The notes beneath the pieces are model-generated. The model saw only the letters and a program-made list of their open reading frames with translations, was not told where the DNA came from and made no database searches. A stretch of 64,000 bases of DNA from DATKEJ01 sp963768715 (lineage in GTDB: Bacteria > Bacteroidota > Rhodothermia > Rhodothermales > DATKEJ01): assembly GCA_963768715.1 (NCBI GenBank), contig CAVYJC010000006.1:62001-126000 (forward strand), written 5' to 3'. Of this stretch, positions 49,720-58,931 are shown in pieces. Position 1 is the first letter of the stretch, and every line of letters starts with the position of its first letter. The position numbers and the translations under genes were made by a program.

Positions 49720-50745
49720 ATGAAACTCGGCAGATCGGCAATATTCGCCGTCGTAATTGGCGCCTCCATCGCGTCGTCCGTTGACGGGCAGAGTCTCGAC
49801 CTCACGGTCCACAATACCGGCATCAGCTTCGGGGACTCCAAGCGCATCAACGGATTACGCTTCAATTTCATCGATAAGCGACTCGAAGAGGTGAACGGAA
49901 TCAACGTCACGGTCTGGTCGCCGAAAGACTCTGTAGACAGCGTCGTCAACGGATTGGCTCTTGGGATTCCTACCACGGGCGCAGGTGACATCAACGGTAT
50001 CGGACTTGGCGTGCTGGGCGCTGGGGCATCACGGAACTTCACCGGCATCGGTTTTGGGGCACTCGGTCTCGGAGCGGGCGGTGACTTTTCGGGCATCGGC
50101 ATCGGCGGATTGGGCATCGGCGCCGGCGGATCCTTGCGAGGTATCGGAATTGGAGGAATGGGTGCTGGGGCCGGCGGACCGATTGAAGGCATCTTCATCG
50201 GCGGATTGGGGGTCGGAACGGGGGCGACCTTCTCGGGACTGGGCATCGGTGGACTGGGTATCGGAGTCGGTGAGGACGCGACTGGTCTGCTGATCGGCGG
50301 CATCGGTGTCGGCGCAGGCAGGGTGCTCAAGGGAATCGCCATCGGCGGTATTGGCGTCGGAAGCGGCGAGGGCGCGGAAGGCCTGCTGATCTCAGGATTC
50401 GCTCTCGGCACGGGCGGTACACTCACAGGCGTAGGGATAGCCGGATTTGCCGCCGGCGCGGAATCGCTGCGAGGAATCCTGATCGCAGGCGGCGCGGCCG
50501 GAGGTAGTGATCTTGCCGGTCTGGTGGTCGCTCCCGGGTATTTCAGAGTCGACGATCTCGGCGAAATTCGAGGCGTTTCGGTGTCGGCCTTCAATCACAT
50601 CAAAGGTCGACAGAACGGCCTGTCGATCGGGATCCTCAATTATGCACGACGTCTGAACGGCATTCAGCTCGGTGTACTCAACTTCGCCGGAAGCAATTCA
50701 GGTTGGCGTCGATGGCTGCCATTCGTCAACTGGCACTTTGACTGA
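49720..50745 (+). CDS. Secreted glycine-rich solenoid protein of 16-residue repeats
   Basis: 341 residues with a signal peptide (about 1-23, SSVDGQS). From about residue 75 the sequence is built of about twelve consecutive units with a 16-residue period and the pattern xxGIxIGGLGIGAGxx (for example FSGIGIGGLGIGAGGS and LRGIGIGGMGAGAGGP). Two 15-residue units and a degenerate one follow. Related motifs sit at the N-side (RINGLRFNFIDKRLEE) and at the C-end (NGLSIGILNYARRL, NGIQLGVLNFAGSN), a type seen in many Bacteroidota surface proteins. The regular Gly at fixed spacing with alternating Ile/Leu implies a compact beta-solenoid or beta-roll. The Pro-rich opposite-strand frame is a shadow. Location is outer membrane or extracellular; function unknown. 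Confidence 0.82.
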   Translation: MKLGRSAIFAVVIGASIASSVDGQSLDLTVHNTGISFGDSKRINGLRFNFIDKRLEEVNGINVTVWSPKDSVDSVVNGLALGIPTTGAGDINGIGLGVLGAGASRNFTGIGFGALGLGAGGDFSGIGIGGLGIGAGGSLRGIGIGGMGAGAGGPIEGIFIGGLGVGTGATFSGLGIGGLGIGVGEDATGLLIGGIGVGAGRVLKGIAIGGIGVGSGEGAEGLLISGFALGTGGTLTGVGIAGFAAGAESLRGILIAGGAAGGSDLAGLVVAPGYFRVDDLGEIRGVSVSAFNHIKGRQNGLSIGILNYARRLNGIQLGVLNFAGSNSGWRRWLPFVNWHFD

Positions 50746-50781
50746 CCTCGCAAGACGAGAGCCGATCAGGACCCTGGCAAT

Positions 50782-51645
50782 TCAACCCATAGCCAGAAGA
50801 GGAACGACTCCCTTGTAAGAGGTCGTGATACTCGCGATCGGATCTTCCGGCTCGTCATGCTCGACAAAGTAATGTTCGAGTCCGGCTTGCTCGGCGGACA
50901 CGAAGATCGTCGAAAAGTCGAGGATACCCGAACCAACCTCCGTCATGAAACCGTCGGGCGTCATGTCCTTCACATGACAAAGCTTAAAGCGGCCTGGGTA
51001 CCTGCTGAAATAGTCGAATGGGTTCGCCCCTGCCTTGGCGATCCAGAAGATGTCGAGCTCCATAGCTACCAGAGCATCGTCACACCGCTCCAGGAGCAAA
51101 TCGTACGGAATTGCGTCATCGATCGGCGCGAACTCGAAGTTATGGTTGTGATACGCGAACGACCGTCCCGCTTCGTGGCATGTCGCTGCCGCCGCATTGA
51201 GATCGTCCGCGATCCTTCGGTACCCGTCGAGGGATCGGTCGGAGGCGCCGACGAACGGGCACACGATCCACTCACACCCGAGCGTCGCCGTCTCGTCGAG
51301 AACTTCTCTGATGCGTGTTCTTAGATCGGCCAGACCGACATGTCTTGCCGGAGCGGCCAGACCCGAGCGATCGAGAATTGCACGAACTTCCGTCGCCGTC
51401 CGGCCGAAGAGGTCGTGCAGTTCCACTTCTTCATACCCGATCGCGGCAATCTTCTCGATGGTTCCTTCGAAGTCCTTTTCGAGGATGGAACGGACTGTAT
51501 ATAGTTGAAGTCCTGGCGATGGTACGGTATGCACGAGTGTTGAGGGTTGGTTGTTGATACCTGTCACGTCGGTCGAGGAGAGGAAGCGTGCTTCTCCCCG
51601 AAGTAATCGGCTATCTGAATCAATTGCAATCGCGCGTGGCACCAA
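50782..51645 (-). CDS. Sugar phosphate isomerase/epimerase (xylose isomerase-like TIM barrel)
   Basis: Up to 287 residues from the ATG at 51645. The TIM-barrel opening LQLYTVRSILEKDFEG sits about 45 residues in, so the GTG at 51534 (VHTVPSPGLQLYTV) is a plausible real start and would remove a non-homologous N-terminus. Family motifs are ELHDLFGR, AYHNHNFEF, ELDIFWIAKAG, LCHVKDM and FVEHDEPEDP, which include the metal-binding Glu, Asp, His and Glu. Such proteins isomerise or epimerise sugars, keto-acids or myo-inositol derivatives and occur widely in sugar catabolism. It is divergent from the M20 peptidase, with heptameric repeats in between. The reaction is not defined. Confidence 0.86.
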   Translation of the reverse strand: MVPRAIAIDSDSRLLRGEARFLSSTDVTGINNQPSTLVHTVPSPGLQLYTVRSILEKDFEGTIEKIAAIGYEEVELHDLFGRTATEVRAILDRSGLAAPARHVGLADLRTRIREVLDETATLGCEWIVCPFVGASDRSLDGYRRIADDLNAAAATCHEAGRSFAYHNHNFEFAPIDDAIPYDLLLERCDDALVAMELDIFWIAKAGANPFDYFSRYPGRFKLCHVKDMTPDGFMTEVGSGILDFSTIFVSAEQAGLEHYFVEHDEPEDPIASITTSYKGVVPLLAMG

Positions 51646-51778
51646 TTGGTTCTCACAGGCAGCTGGAATCCCGAACCCCTCCGAACTCGATCCACGGCGT
51701 GGTCTGACACTCAGCTCAACTCACTTGTTCGGGGCAGGCTCCCGAACTCCGAACCGAGGAGCGCAGCCCGATCCGGCG

Positions 51779-51841
51779 AAGTACCAAGTACGAAGTACAA
51801 AGTACCAGGTACCCGAACGTGGAACCCCGAACCCCGAACGT
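51779..51841 (+). repeat. Heptameric repeat (AAGTACC then CGAACCC words)
   Basis: Nine consecutive 7-bp units: AAGTACC, AAGTACG, AAGTACA, AAGTACC and AGGTACC, then CGAACGT, GGAACCC, CGAACCC, CGAACGT. It lies 47 bp upstream of the M20 peptidase. The word changes half way without loss of 7-bp phase. Confidence 0.85.
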
Positions 51842-51888
51842 CATCCCCCTGCGTCTTACCTTTGTGAGATATCTAACAAACCGCCATA

Positions 51889-53206
51889 ATGAACATCCAA
51901 CGCGTTTTCCTCACCACCATCTGCTGCCTCTTCGCCGTGTCGATCGCTTCGGCGCAGACGCTCTCCGACACCGAGCGTCAGGTCGTAGCTTGGATCGACG
52001 CCCACAACGATGAGTCCGTTTCCTTCCTGGAGCAGGTCGTCGACGTCAACAGTGGCACCGAAAATCACGAAGGTGTCCATGAGGTCGGCCGCCTTTACGC
52101 CAAGGCGTTCGAGGACATTGGAATGGAGACGACTTGGGAGGATTTGTCTCCCGTCAATCGTTCGGGCAACCTGTGGGCCGAGCAGAAGGGATCTAAGGGC
52201 AAGCGCCTGCTCCTGATCGGCCACCTCGACACGGTGTTTCCGAAGGACAGTCCCTTTCAAAAGTTCGAAATGGTGAACGATTCGATCGCGGCAGGACCCG
52301 GAACAGAGGACATGAAAGGTGGCGACAACGTCATCTTGTTCGCGCTGAAGGCCCTGCATGCCGTCGGGGCCCTCGATGATGCCCGGATCGTCGTTGCCCT
52401 CACCGGAGACGAAGAATTCACCGGCCAGCCTTTCGATATCAGTCGCGGCAGGTTCGTCGAGGAAGCCAAGAACAGTGATGCGGCGTTAGGCTTCGAAGGC
52501 GGCGTCGGCAGCATGAATTCGGCAACCGTAGCGCGCCGCGGCTTCACGGGCTGGAACCTCACGGTCCACGGCAAACGAGGGCATTCGAGTCTGATTTTCA
52601 CAGACCAATTCGGAAGCGGCGCCATCTTCGAGGCCGCGCGCATCTTGAACGACTGGTACAAAGATCTGGTTGGAGAGAAAGATCTGACTTTCGGCGCCGG
52701 CATCATTGTGGGAGGGACGACCATTGAATACGACGGCGAGCTGGCAAAAGGCAGCGCATTCGGTAAACGGAACGTAATCCCCCAAATCGTTCATGTTGCG
52801 GGTGATCTGCGCACGCTGAGTCCCGCACAGACGGAGAACGCCAAGGAGCGGATGCAGGAGATCGTGGCCAGAAACCTTCCCGAGACAAGCGCCGAGCTTG
52901 TCTTCGATGAATCGTTTCCCGCCATGGCGCCCACCGAGGGCAACTGGGCACTCCTGCACAAGCTCGATGAGATCAACCGGACGCTCGGCTATGGGCCGAT
53001 CCATGCGGTTGATCCTGCCGAGCGAGGGGCGGCCGACATATCGTTCGCGACGCCCTATACAGACGGCCTGGCTGGGACTGGGACCATTCGGCTCGGGCGG
53101 TCACACTACCGAGGAACGAATCAATCTCAACTCGATTCCCGTCGCGACGAAGCGGGCGGCGATTCTGATCTATCGTCTTACGCAGGAGGCGCCCGGAACC
53201 AACTGA
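51889..53206 (+). CDS. Secreted M20-family metallopeptidase (glutamate carboxypeptidase type), 3' frameshift
   Basis: About 438 residues if one frameshift is corrected. A signal peptide ends at about 24 (IASAQTL). M20 metal and catalytic motifs are in order: LLIGHLDTVFP, GPGTEDMKGGDN, LTGDEEFTG (catalytic EE) and LGFEGGV. The dimerisation domain carries GKRGHSSLIF. At about 53074-53076 a GGG run shifts the frame. Deleting one G gives DGLAGLGPFGSGGHTTEERI, supplying the last metal His and ending properly at 53206 (LIYRLTQEAPGTN). In the literal frame the protein reads on to 53346 with an unrelated tail and lacks that His. The enzyme would cleave peptides or folate-like substrates outside the cytoplasm. 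The gene is convergent with the MATE gene. Confidence 0.82.
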
Positions 53207-53351
53207 CGGGGTCCCGAAGGTCTTCCCCAGATCGGACGACCGAGCAATCCAACTTCCCTGTAAAGGATCATGCCTCTCGGCAAGGCAACAGGATACCAAA
53301 CGGGTTCCGGCAGGAGCCTCGGGTAGCTAGCATCAGTTGGGCATGATGCCC

Positions 53352-54734
53352 TCAGGTGGCAGGTGCTGCGGCTAGGGGAGCGTCCCCGATCCCAGGCCAG
53401 ATTCTGATCACGCCCAACAAGGCGCGGACGGTAATCCAGGCGACTGTCGCCAGCCAAATAAGGCGGAGAGCATCCTCGCCCGAGGTGTCGATCGAGAGCA
53501 GCAGCCCCACGCCCACCGCTGTGGAGATGATCATCGCGTTCCGGAGGAAGGCGTAATCGCCGGTTCCCCAGTGGATTCCGTCCGTTCCGAAACTGAGCGC
53601 ATTCAGCGGCTGGCTTATCGCCGCGAGCCACCAGGCAACGTGGAAGGCGTCCGTCGCCGCGGGTGGAACCAGGAGCACAACCGCCGCCTGGGTGCCGATC
53701 CACATGATCAGTCCAAGGACTACGCCTGTACCGAAACTCCACGCGCATACGTAGCCGGCCACACGACGCGCGAGCCCTACCTGGCCGCCACCATAGAAAT
53801 AGCCGATCAGACTTTGCCCGCTGATGGCAAACGAATCGAGAAACAGTGCAGTAAACACCCAGACCTGCCTGATCGCCTGGTGCGCTGCGCCGCCTTCGGC
53901 CCCGATCAGCGTCGCGGATCGCGTTGCCATAAGAAGGAACAGAGACAGGAGACCTGTTCGAACAAACAGGTCACTGCCAATCCGCATCAGGCGCTTAAGG
54001 AAGCGCAGGTCGGGCGATCCTAAACCGCCGAGGCGCGTGCGGATCGCGTTCATGCACCAGAAAGCGCCGATCCACTGGCCGACGATGGTCGCTGCGGCAG
54101 CCCCTCCAATACCGAACGAGGGCACGGGTCCGAGACCGAAGATCAAGACCGGATCGAGCACGATGTTGATGACATTAACCCCGACGGCGATTCTCAGCGG
54201 CGAACGCATGTCTTGCACGCCTCTCAGGAGCCCAAAAGCAACGATCGTCACCAGCACGGCCGGCGCACCGAGCAGCCGCACGCGTATGTAGGTGACGGCG
54301 CCCGACAGCAGTTGGCCATCCGCTCCCATTGCCAGGGCAGCCTTTTCCGCGAACACCCATCCGATGACGATCGCGATAACGCCCAGCCCGGCCCCGAGCA
54401 AAAGCGCCGTAGCCATGAGCGACCGGGCGTTCTCGAAGTCGCGGCGGCCGACAGACTGAGCCGTTTCGGTCTGCGAACCAACCCCGAGGAAATTGAAAAC
54501 CCAGAAGACGGAGGACAGCGTTATCGCGCCGACACCAAGTGACGCGAGCTCCGCGGCGCCGAGACGCGAAACGAATGCCGTGTCGACCAATCCCGTCAAC
54601 GGCTCGGCAATCAACGAAAACAGCACAGGGAACGACAGCCCCACCAGGGTCCGGTTCGGGGCCTTGACGAATGGATGGTCGACCGAATCGACGTGGTCTC
54701 CGTCTGACACCGTGCGTTGACTTCCGTTGCTCAT
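53352..54734 (-). CDS. MATE-family efflux transporter (DinF-like)
   Basis: 460 residues with about 12 transmembrane segments in two homologous halves. The N-half starts with the MATE pattern LVGLSFPVLFSLIAEPLTGLVDTAFVSRLGAAELASLGVG. Further typical segments are GVGSQTETAQSVGRRDFENA, LRGVQDMRSPLRIAVGVNVINIVLDPVLIF (with the conserved Pro/Asp) and, in the C-half, SGQSLIGYFYGGG. MATE proteins export drugs, flavonoids or metabolites using the proton or sodium gradient; the DinF branch is common in bacteria. The organic-cation ligand set is not diagnostic here. It is divergent from the LVIVD operon, 178 bp apart, and 5 bp from the literal M20 end. Function is general efflux; the substrate is unknown. 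Confidence 0.9.
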   Translation of the reverse strand: MSNGSQRTVSDGDHVDSVDHPFVKAPNRTLVGLSFPVLFSLIAEPLTGLVDTAFVSRLGAAELASLGVGAITLSSVFWVFNFLGVGSQTETAQSVGRRDFENARSLMATALLLGAGLGVIAIVIGWVFAEKAALAMGADGQLLSGAVTYIRVRLLGAPAVLVTIVAFGLLRGVQDMRSPLRIAVGVNVINIVLDPVLIFGLGPVPSFGIGGAAAATIVGQWIGAFWCMNAIRTRLGGLGSPDLRFLKRLMRIGSDLFVRTGLLSLFLLMATRSATLIGAEGGAAHQAIRQVWVFTALFLDSFAISGQSLIGYFYGGGQVGLARRVAGYVCAWSFGTGVVLGLIMWIGTQAAVVLLVPPAATDAFHVAWWLAAISQPLNALSFGTDGIHWGTGDYAFLRNAMIISTAVGVGLLLSIDTSGEDALRLIWLATVAWITVRALLGVIRIWPGIGDAPLAAAPAT

Positions 54735-54912
54735 CTCCCAGGCAGCTCAGCGTTTGGGGGCATCGACATGGATCTTCGACCCCCGAACCGTGATGGTCAG
54801 GGAGAATATCGCGTGGGCAGATCAAAGAAAACTGCTGCACATGACGCTTCGCGCAGCCAGGGGGACGTTGCCTTTCGCAGAAGGAATGGTTAACCTGATT
54901 ATTCTATCCACC

Positions 54913-56178
54913 ATGCAAGCGGACAAAATGCTTAGAACGGCAAGAGGCATCGGCCTCGCACTAGTCCTGACGCCGTCCATTCTCGTTAACCCTGCGCAGG
55001 GCCAGGAGCCCGGCTCGGCGACACGCAACCTTCAGGTCGAAAGTCGAACGACAGCCGAAGTGCTGTCGACCCTGGGCGAACTGACTGCCGTCGCGCTCGA
55101 TCAGTCCCCGGACCGAAACTACGCGTACGTCGGGGGCCATCACGGATGGGCTGTCATCGATATCTCCGACCCTGGTGCGCCCAGATTGCGCCATTCCAGC
55201 CCGACCGACGGTCCCGTTTCGGACCTAACCCATTTCCAGCTCGACGAAAAAACGTTCGCGGCCGTCGCTACGGATGGACGGATCGAGGTGTTCGACGTAA
55301 CCGACCTGACCGACGATCGGGCGCCCGCCTCTGTCGGCTCGACGCCGGGCGGAACGATGGCGAGCGTTTTCGCTTACCGCCATTCTTCCGGGGCAACGCT
55401 TCTCATTGTCACGGCGGGAGGCGACGCTGTCCTTTACGATGCCGCCTCTGTTGTCACGGGCCACCCCGTCGCCGTGGGATCGATTCCTACGCCGCCGCAG
55501 CCCGATCCTGAACTGCATGGCTACGACCGGGCGTACGCCGCATACCATGCCGCCACCGAAACAGATCGCTTTTACGGAGCGGGCGCCGGGGGTTACCACG
55601 TCTTCGACATCACCCACCCCGACTCAGCCGTCTATATCACGTCGGCAATGCCGGCTGCGGTCAGGCGGGGACACATGGTCAGTGCGACGCCGGATGGTCA
55701 ATATCTGCTGGCGGGCGCCGAGTATAGGGCCGCGCCGCTGCGCATTTTCAATCTGCAGCCTGCACTGGATGGAAGCCTGCCCGTCATTAGAACATCAGAC
55801 GGAGCGTGGACCGACGACTGGACAAGCTTTCTGATTGCACACGAGATCCGCTGGCCGTTCGTATTCGTCGCATCGGGCGAACAGGGTCTTCAGATCTTCG
55901 ATATGCGGGATCCTGAGAATCCATTCACCTATGGATACCTCCGCACATCGTCCGCTGCGACCGGATCCATTGATGATCATTTCACCGACGTCAATGGAGC
56001 GGTCGATGTGGACGTCCGAAACTCGGATGGTCTGATCGCCGTCGTCGACCGCCAGACGGGCCTCTGGCTGGTTCGGCTCGAAGCTTTCCAGGGATGGGAT
56101 GGTCGCGGCTACGGAATGCCAAATATCTCGTCCGTGCAGCATTGGATGGGCGGTCCGGATGGAACGACAAGCTTTTAG
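54913..56178 (+). CDS. Secreted LVIVD-repeat beta-propeller protein (first of three paralogues)
   Basis: 421 residues from the ATG at 54913 (or 54928), directly before a signal peptide (MLRTARGIGLALVLTPSILVN to GQEPG). The frame is open for 62 codons upstream but is not signal-like. LVIVD-type repeats recur at blade spacing: VIDISDPGAPRLRHSS, EVFDVTDL, HVFDITHPDSAVYIT, IFDMRDPENPFTYGYL, and the closing WLVRLEAFQGWDGRGYGMPN. These build a six- or seven-bladed propeller that binds ligands or partners at the surface. It is the most divergent of the three tandem copies. The next gene starts 7 nt after its stop. The operon also encodes a multicopper oxidase, so a redox or metal-related extracellular role is suggested. 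Confidence 0.82.
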   Translation: MQADKMLRTARGIGLALVLTPSILVNPAQGQEPGSATRNLQVESRTTAEVLSTLGELTAVALDQSPDRNYAYVGGHHGWAVIDISDPGAPRLRHSSPTDGPVSDLTHFQLDEKTFAAVATDGRIEVFDVTDLTDDRAPASVGSTPGGTMASVFAYRHSSGATLLIVTAGGDAVLYDAASVVTGHPVAVGSIPTPPQPDPELHGYDRAYAAYHAATETDRFYGAGAGGYHVFDITHPDSAVYITSAMPAAVRRGHMVSATPDGQYLLAGAEYRAAPLRIFNLQPALDGSLPVIRTSDGAWTDDWTSFLIAHEIRWPFVFVASGEQGLQIFDMRDPENPFTYGYLRTSSAATGSIDDHFTDVNGAVDVDVRNSDGLIAVVDRQTGLWLVRLEAFQGWDGRGYGMPNISSVQHWMGGPDGTTSF

Positions 56179-56185
56179 CACAGTC

Positions 56186-57577
56186 ATGAAGAACTCGATT
56201 CTACGTTTGGTCCCGATCCTTATTTGGACGGTTTCAACGGCAGCTTACCTAAATGCACAGGGCATCAAGCAGCCGCACCATCCGCCACCCCCCGGCGAGC
56301 GCGGAAGTCCGAACATGCACGTGCTGTCGCACATTCCTCTCGGTGAGCCTGAGTCCGTTTCGGACATTGAAATCGAGCAGGACATGAGCCGGCCCTATGC
56401 CTATGTGGCCAGACGCGAGGGTTCGATCGGGTACGACGTGATCGATCTCAGCGATCCGGCACATGCACGCGTTCTCGTTCGCTGGCGCATCGACGACGAG
56501 GACCTGCATCAGGGCGGCGCCATGGATGGACGCTACTTCAAGCATGAGGGACGGTATTATTACGTCCAGTCCTTCCAGTTTCGCCAGGGAGGACCCGACT
56601 CAGACGTCGGGGCCATCGTTTTCGACGTGACCGATCTTCCAACCTCAGGAACTGTCAAAGAGGTCGGCCGCATCCGGCAGCCCGAAACCCCGGGCGGGTT
56701 CCACAACATCTTCGTCTACAAGCACTCTTCCGGCAAACCGCTGCTGTTTGCAACCTCGGGGTCGTATGCCAAGGTCTTCGACCTGGACATGTTTCTCAAG
56801 GGAAATCGCACGGAGATGGACAAGTACACGACCGACGAACAGACCAGAGCTCTCGTCGGACGCATACCGCTCGGGCCAACGCCGCATCCCTACTCTACCG
56901 GCTATCACGACTTCTATATCGCTTATCACCCGGAATCGGGTCAGGATCGGTTCTACGGAGCCGGTGGAAGCGGATACTACGTATTTGACGTCACCGACCT
57001 CAAAAATCCGAAAGTTCTGGCGACCGTACTGAACGTCCCGGGTGTCGCCTGGGGCCACACGTTTACGCCGTCGCCCGACGGCCGGTACGCGATCGGCGAA
57101 ACCGAGTGGCAGTATCAACCCCTTCGCATCTTCGACCTCAAGCCGGCACTCGACGGCGAAGTCGACAACATCGATCATGCCATTTCAGCCTGGCATGCAG
57201 ACTGGACGGCGCTGGCCCACAATCACGAGGTGCGCTGGCCGTACGTGTTCGTCTCGGCGTATGAGTCGGGGTTGTCTGTGTTCTCGATGGAGGATCCGAA
57301 GAATCCGACGACCATCGCCTATTACGACACCTACGACGGTCCTCACAATCCCCGATCGGCGCGCCGCCCGGAGAGTCCGTACACCTGGGGCATCTACAAC
57401 GGCGCCTGGGGCGTCGACGTGCGGAATGCGGACGGCCTGATCGTCGTCAGTGATCTGACAACAGGTTTCTGGGCGCTGAAGATGGACGGCTTCGATGGTT
57501 GGAATGGCGAGGCCTACGGCGTTCCCAACATATCGAGCGTGCAGGATTGGGACCACGGTCCCCTCGGATCGAACTAA
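56186..57577 (+). CDS. Secreted LVIVD-repeat beta-propeller protein (second paralogue)
   Basis: 463 residues from the ATG at 56186, with a signal peptide (MKNSILRLVPILIWTVSTAAYLNAQG) and then a Pro/His-rich stretch (KQPHHPPPPGERG) that could bind metal. Repeats are clear: VIDLSDPAHARVLVRW, VFDVTDL, YVFDVTDLKNPKVLATV, IFDLKPALDGEVDNID and VFSMEDPKNPTTIAYY. It shares long blocks with the third copy: PGGFHNIFVYKHSSGK, YHDFYIAYHPESGQDRFYG and GHTFTPSPDGRYAI. It ends WDHGPLGSN. The blocks around GHTFTP and HNHEVRWPYVFVSAY contain conserved His that may bind a ligand or metal. The position, 7 nt after the first copy and 26 nt before the third, supports one transcript. Confidence 0.83.
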   Translation: MKNSILRLVPILIWTVSTAAYLNAQGIKQPHHPPPPGERGSPNMHVLSHIPLGEPESVSDIEIEQDMSRPYAYVARREGSIGYDVIDLSDPAHARVLVRWRIDDEDLHQGGAMDGRYFKHEGRYYYVQSFQFRQGGPDSDVGAIVFDVTDLPTSGTVKEVGRIRQPETPGGFHNIFVYKHSSGKPLLFATSGSYAKVFDLDMFLKGNRTEMDKYTTDEQTRALVGRIPLGPTPHPYSTGYHDFYIAYHPESGQDRFYGAGGSGYYVFDVTDLKNPKVLATVLNVPGVAWGHTFTPSPDGRYAIGETEWQYQPLRIFDLKPALDGEVDNIDHAISAWHADWTALAHNHEVRWPYVFVSAYESGLSVFSMEDPKNPTTIAYYDTYDGPHNPRSARRPESPYTWGIYNGAWGVDVRNADGLIVVSDLTTGFWALKMDGFDGWNGEAYGVPNISSVQDWDHGPLGSN

Positions 57578-57603
57578 GCACAAACCACGGAGACTTTCTT
57601 ACG

Positions 57604-58926
57604 ATGAAGACGGCGATTTTTGCGTTCGCGATGCTCGTTGGCGCCAGTTCACTCACTTTTGGTCAGGGGAGCCCGCTCTGGAGTCCGCTCGAGCCCGGAT
57701 CCGACAACATCACCGTAGTGGGGCATCTCCCGCTCGGTCCGAGACTCAGCGTGGCAGACATGGACATGGAGCAGGATCTCGACCGGCCGTACGTCTACGT
57801 ATCCCGCATGGTTTACGGAGACGCCGGAGACAAGGGAACCGACATTATCAGCATCGCCGATCCCACCCATCCCAAGCTACTTTTGGGTTGGCGCATCGAG
57901 AACGAGGACCTTCATCTACCCACCGGCGGGATGGACGTGAAGACCTTCAAGCTAGGCGATCGCCACTACGTCGTTCAGTCGTATCAGTTCGGCCAAGGTG
58001 GCCCCGACACAGACCTCGGGGCGGTGATTCTCGACGTGACGGGGCTGCCCGATCCAAATTCCGTCAAGGAAGTCGCGCGCATCCGTGAACCCGGCCTGCC
58101 GGGCGGGTTCCACAACATTTTTGTTTACAAGCATTCGAACGGGAAAGTCCTGCTCTTCAGCACAGTATCGGGGCCATTCGCGAACGTTTACGATCTCGCA
58201 CTCGCCGTAAAGAACAAAGGCAAGGATGCGCTCATAGCCCGCGTCCCGAATACGTTCGGACCGCAATCGACGCGCGGTTACCATGATTTCTACGTGGGGT
58301 ATCACGTGCAGTCCGAAACCGACAGGTTTTACGGAGGTGGACAGGGTGGATACTTCGTCTACGACATCACGGATCTCGACAATCCGAAGCTCCTGACAAT
58401 GCTGACCGGCATACGCGGCGTCGACCGTGGGCACACGTTTACACCCACGCCTGACGGCCGTTACGCCGTTGCGGAGGTCGAGTATCAGTATGCGCCGCTG
58501 CGGATTTTCGACATGAAGCCCGGGCTCGATGGCGAAGTGGAGAACATTCGTGAGCCGATAGGGGCGTGGACGGCCGACTGGAGAAACCTAACGCATAACC
58601 ACGAAGTTCGTTGGCCGTACGTGTTCGTGTCCGGTTACCTCGACGGACTGCAGGTCTTCGACATGCGTGATCCGACCAATCCCGTGACCGTTGCGTATTA
58701 CGACACGTATCTTGGCCCGCCGAACACGGACCGCTACGGGATGTTTCAGGGTGCATTCGGCGTGGACGTCAGGAATGCCGACGGGCTGATCGCGTTGAGC
58801 GACATGTCCACCGGCCTCTGGCTCTTCCGAATGGACGGATTTGCAGGATGGAACGGCGAGCAGTGGGGCGTCCCGAACGTTTCCAGTGTTCAGAATTGGG
58901 ACAGTGGGCCCGCAATGAGCCCGTAA
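57604..58926 (+). CDS. Secreted LVIVD-repeat beta-propeller protein (third paralogue)
   Basis: 440 residues from the ATG at 57604 (MKTAIFAFAMLVGASSLTFGQ signal); the frame is open upstream only inside the preceding gene. Repeats include IISIADPTHPKLLLGW, VYDITDLDNPKLLTML, IFDMKPGLDGEVENIRE and VFDMRDPTNPVTVAYY. It aligns throughout with the second copy (MDMEQDLDRPYVYVSR, PGGFHNIFVYKHSNGK, HNHEVRWPYVFVSGY, GWNGEQWGVPNVSSVQNW) but lacks the HHPPPP segment. The pair is the product of a tandem duplication that has since diverged. The final GVPN(V/I)SSVQ(N/D)W(D) motif is conserved in both, and as MPNISSVQHWMGG in the first copy, marking the last blade. Confidence 0.83.
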   Translation: MKTAIFAFAMLVGASSLTFGQGSPLWSPLEPGSDNITVVGHLPLGPRLSVADMDMEQDLDRPYVYVSRMVYGDAGDKGTDIISIADPTHPKLLLGWRIENEDLHLPTGGMDVKTFKLGDRHYVVQSYQFGQGGPDTDLGAVILDVTGLPDPNSVKEVARIREPGLPGGFHNIFVYKHSNGKVLLFSTVSGPFANVYDLALAVKNKGKDALIARVPNTFGPQSTRGYHDFYVGYHVQSETDRFYGGGQGGYFVYDITDLDNPKLLTMLTGIRGVDRGHTFTPTPDGRYAVAEVEYQYAPLRIFDMKPGLDGEVENIREPIGAWTADWRNLTHNHEVRWPYVFVSGYLDGLQVFDMRDPTNPVTVAYYDTYLGPPNTDRYGMFQGAFGVDVRNADGLIALSDMSTGLWLFRMDGFAGWNGEQWGVPNVSSVQNWDSGPAMSP

Positions 58927-58931
58927 GTGAA

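Noticed and set aside
49716..50594. Pro-rich minus-strand frame of 292 codons opposite the glycine solenoid
   Set aside because: Antisense of GGx codons gives Pro-rich text automatically; the plus strand has the signal peptide and the regular repeat.
7612..51841. CRISPR array interpretation of the intergenic repeats
   Set aside because: Units are 7 bp with no unique spacers and no cas genes in the window.
52898..53206. Separate small gene at the 3' end of the M20 peptidase
   Set aside because: Its translation from 53075 on is the missing M20 C-terminus; it is the frameshifted continuation, not an independent gene.
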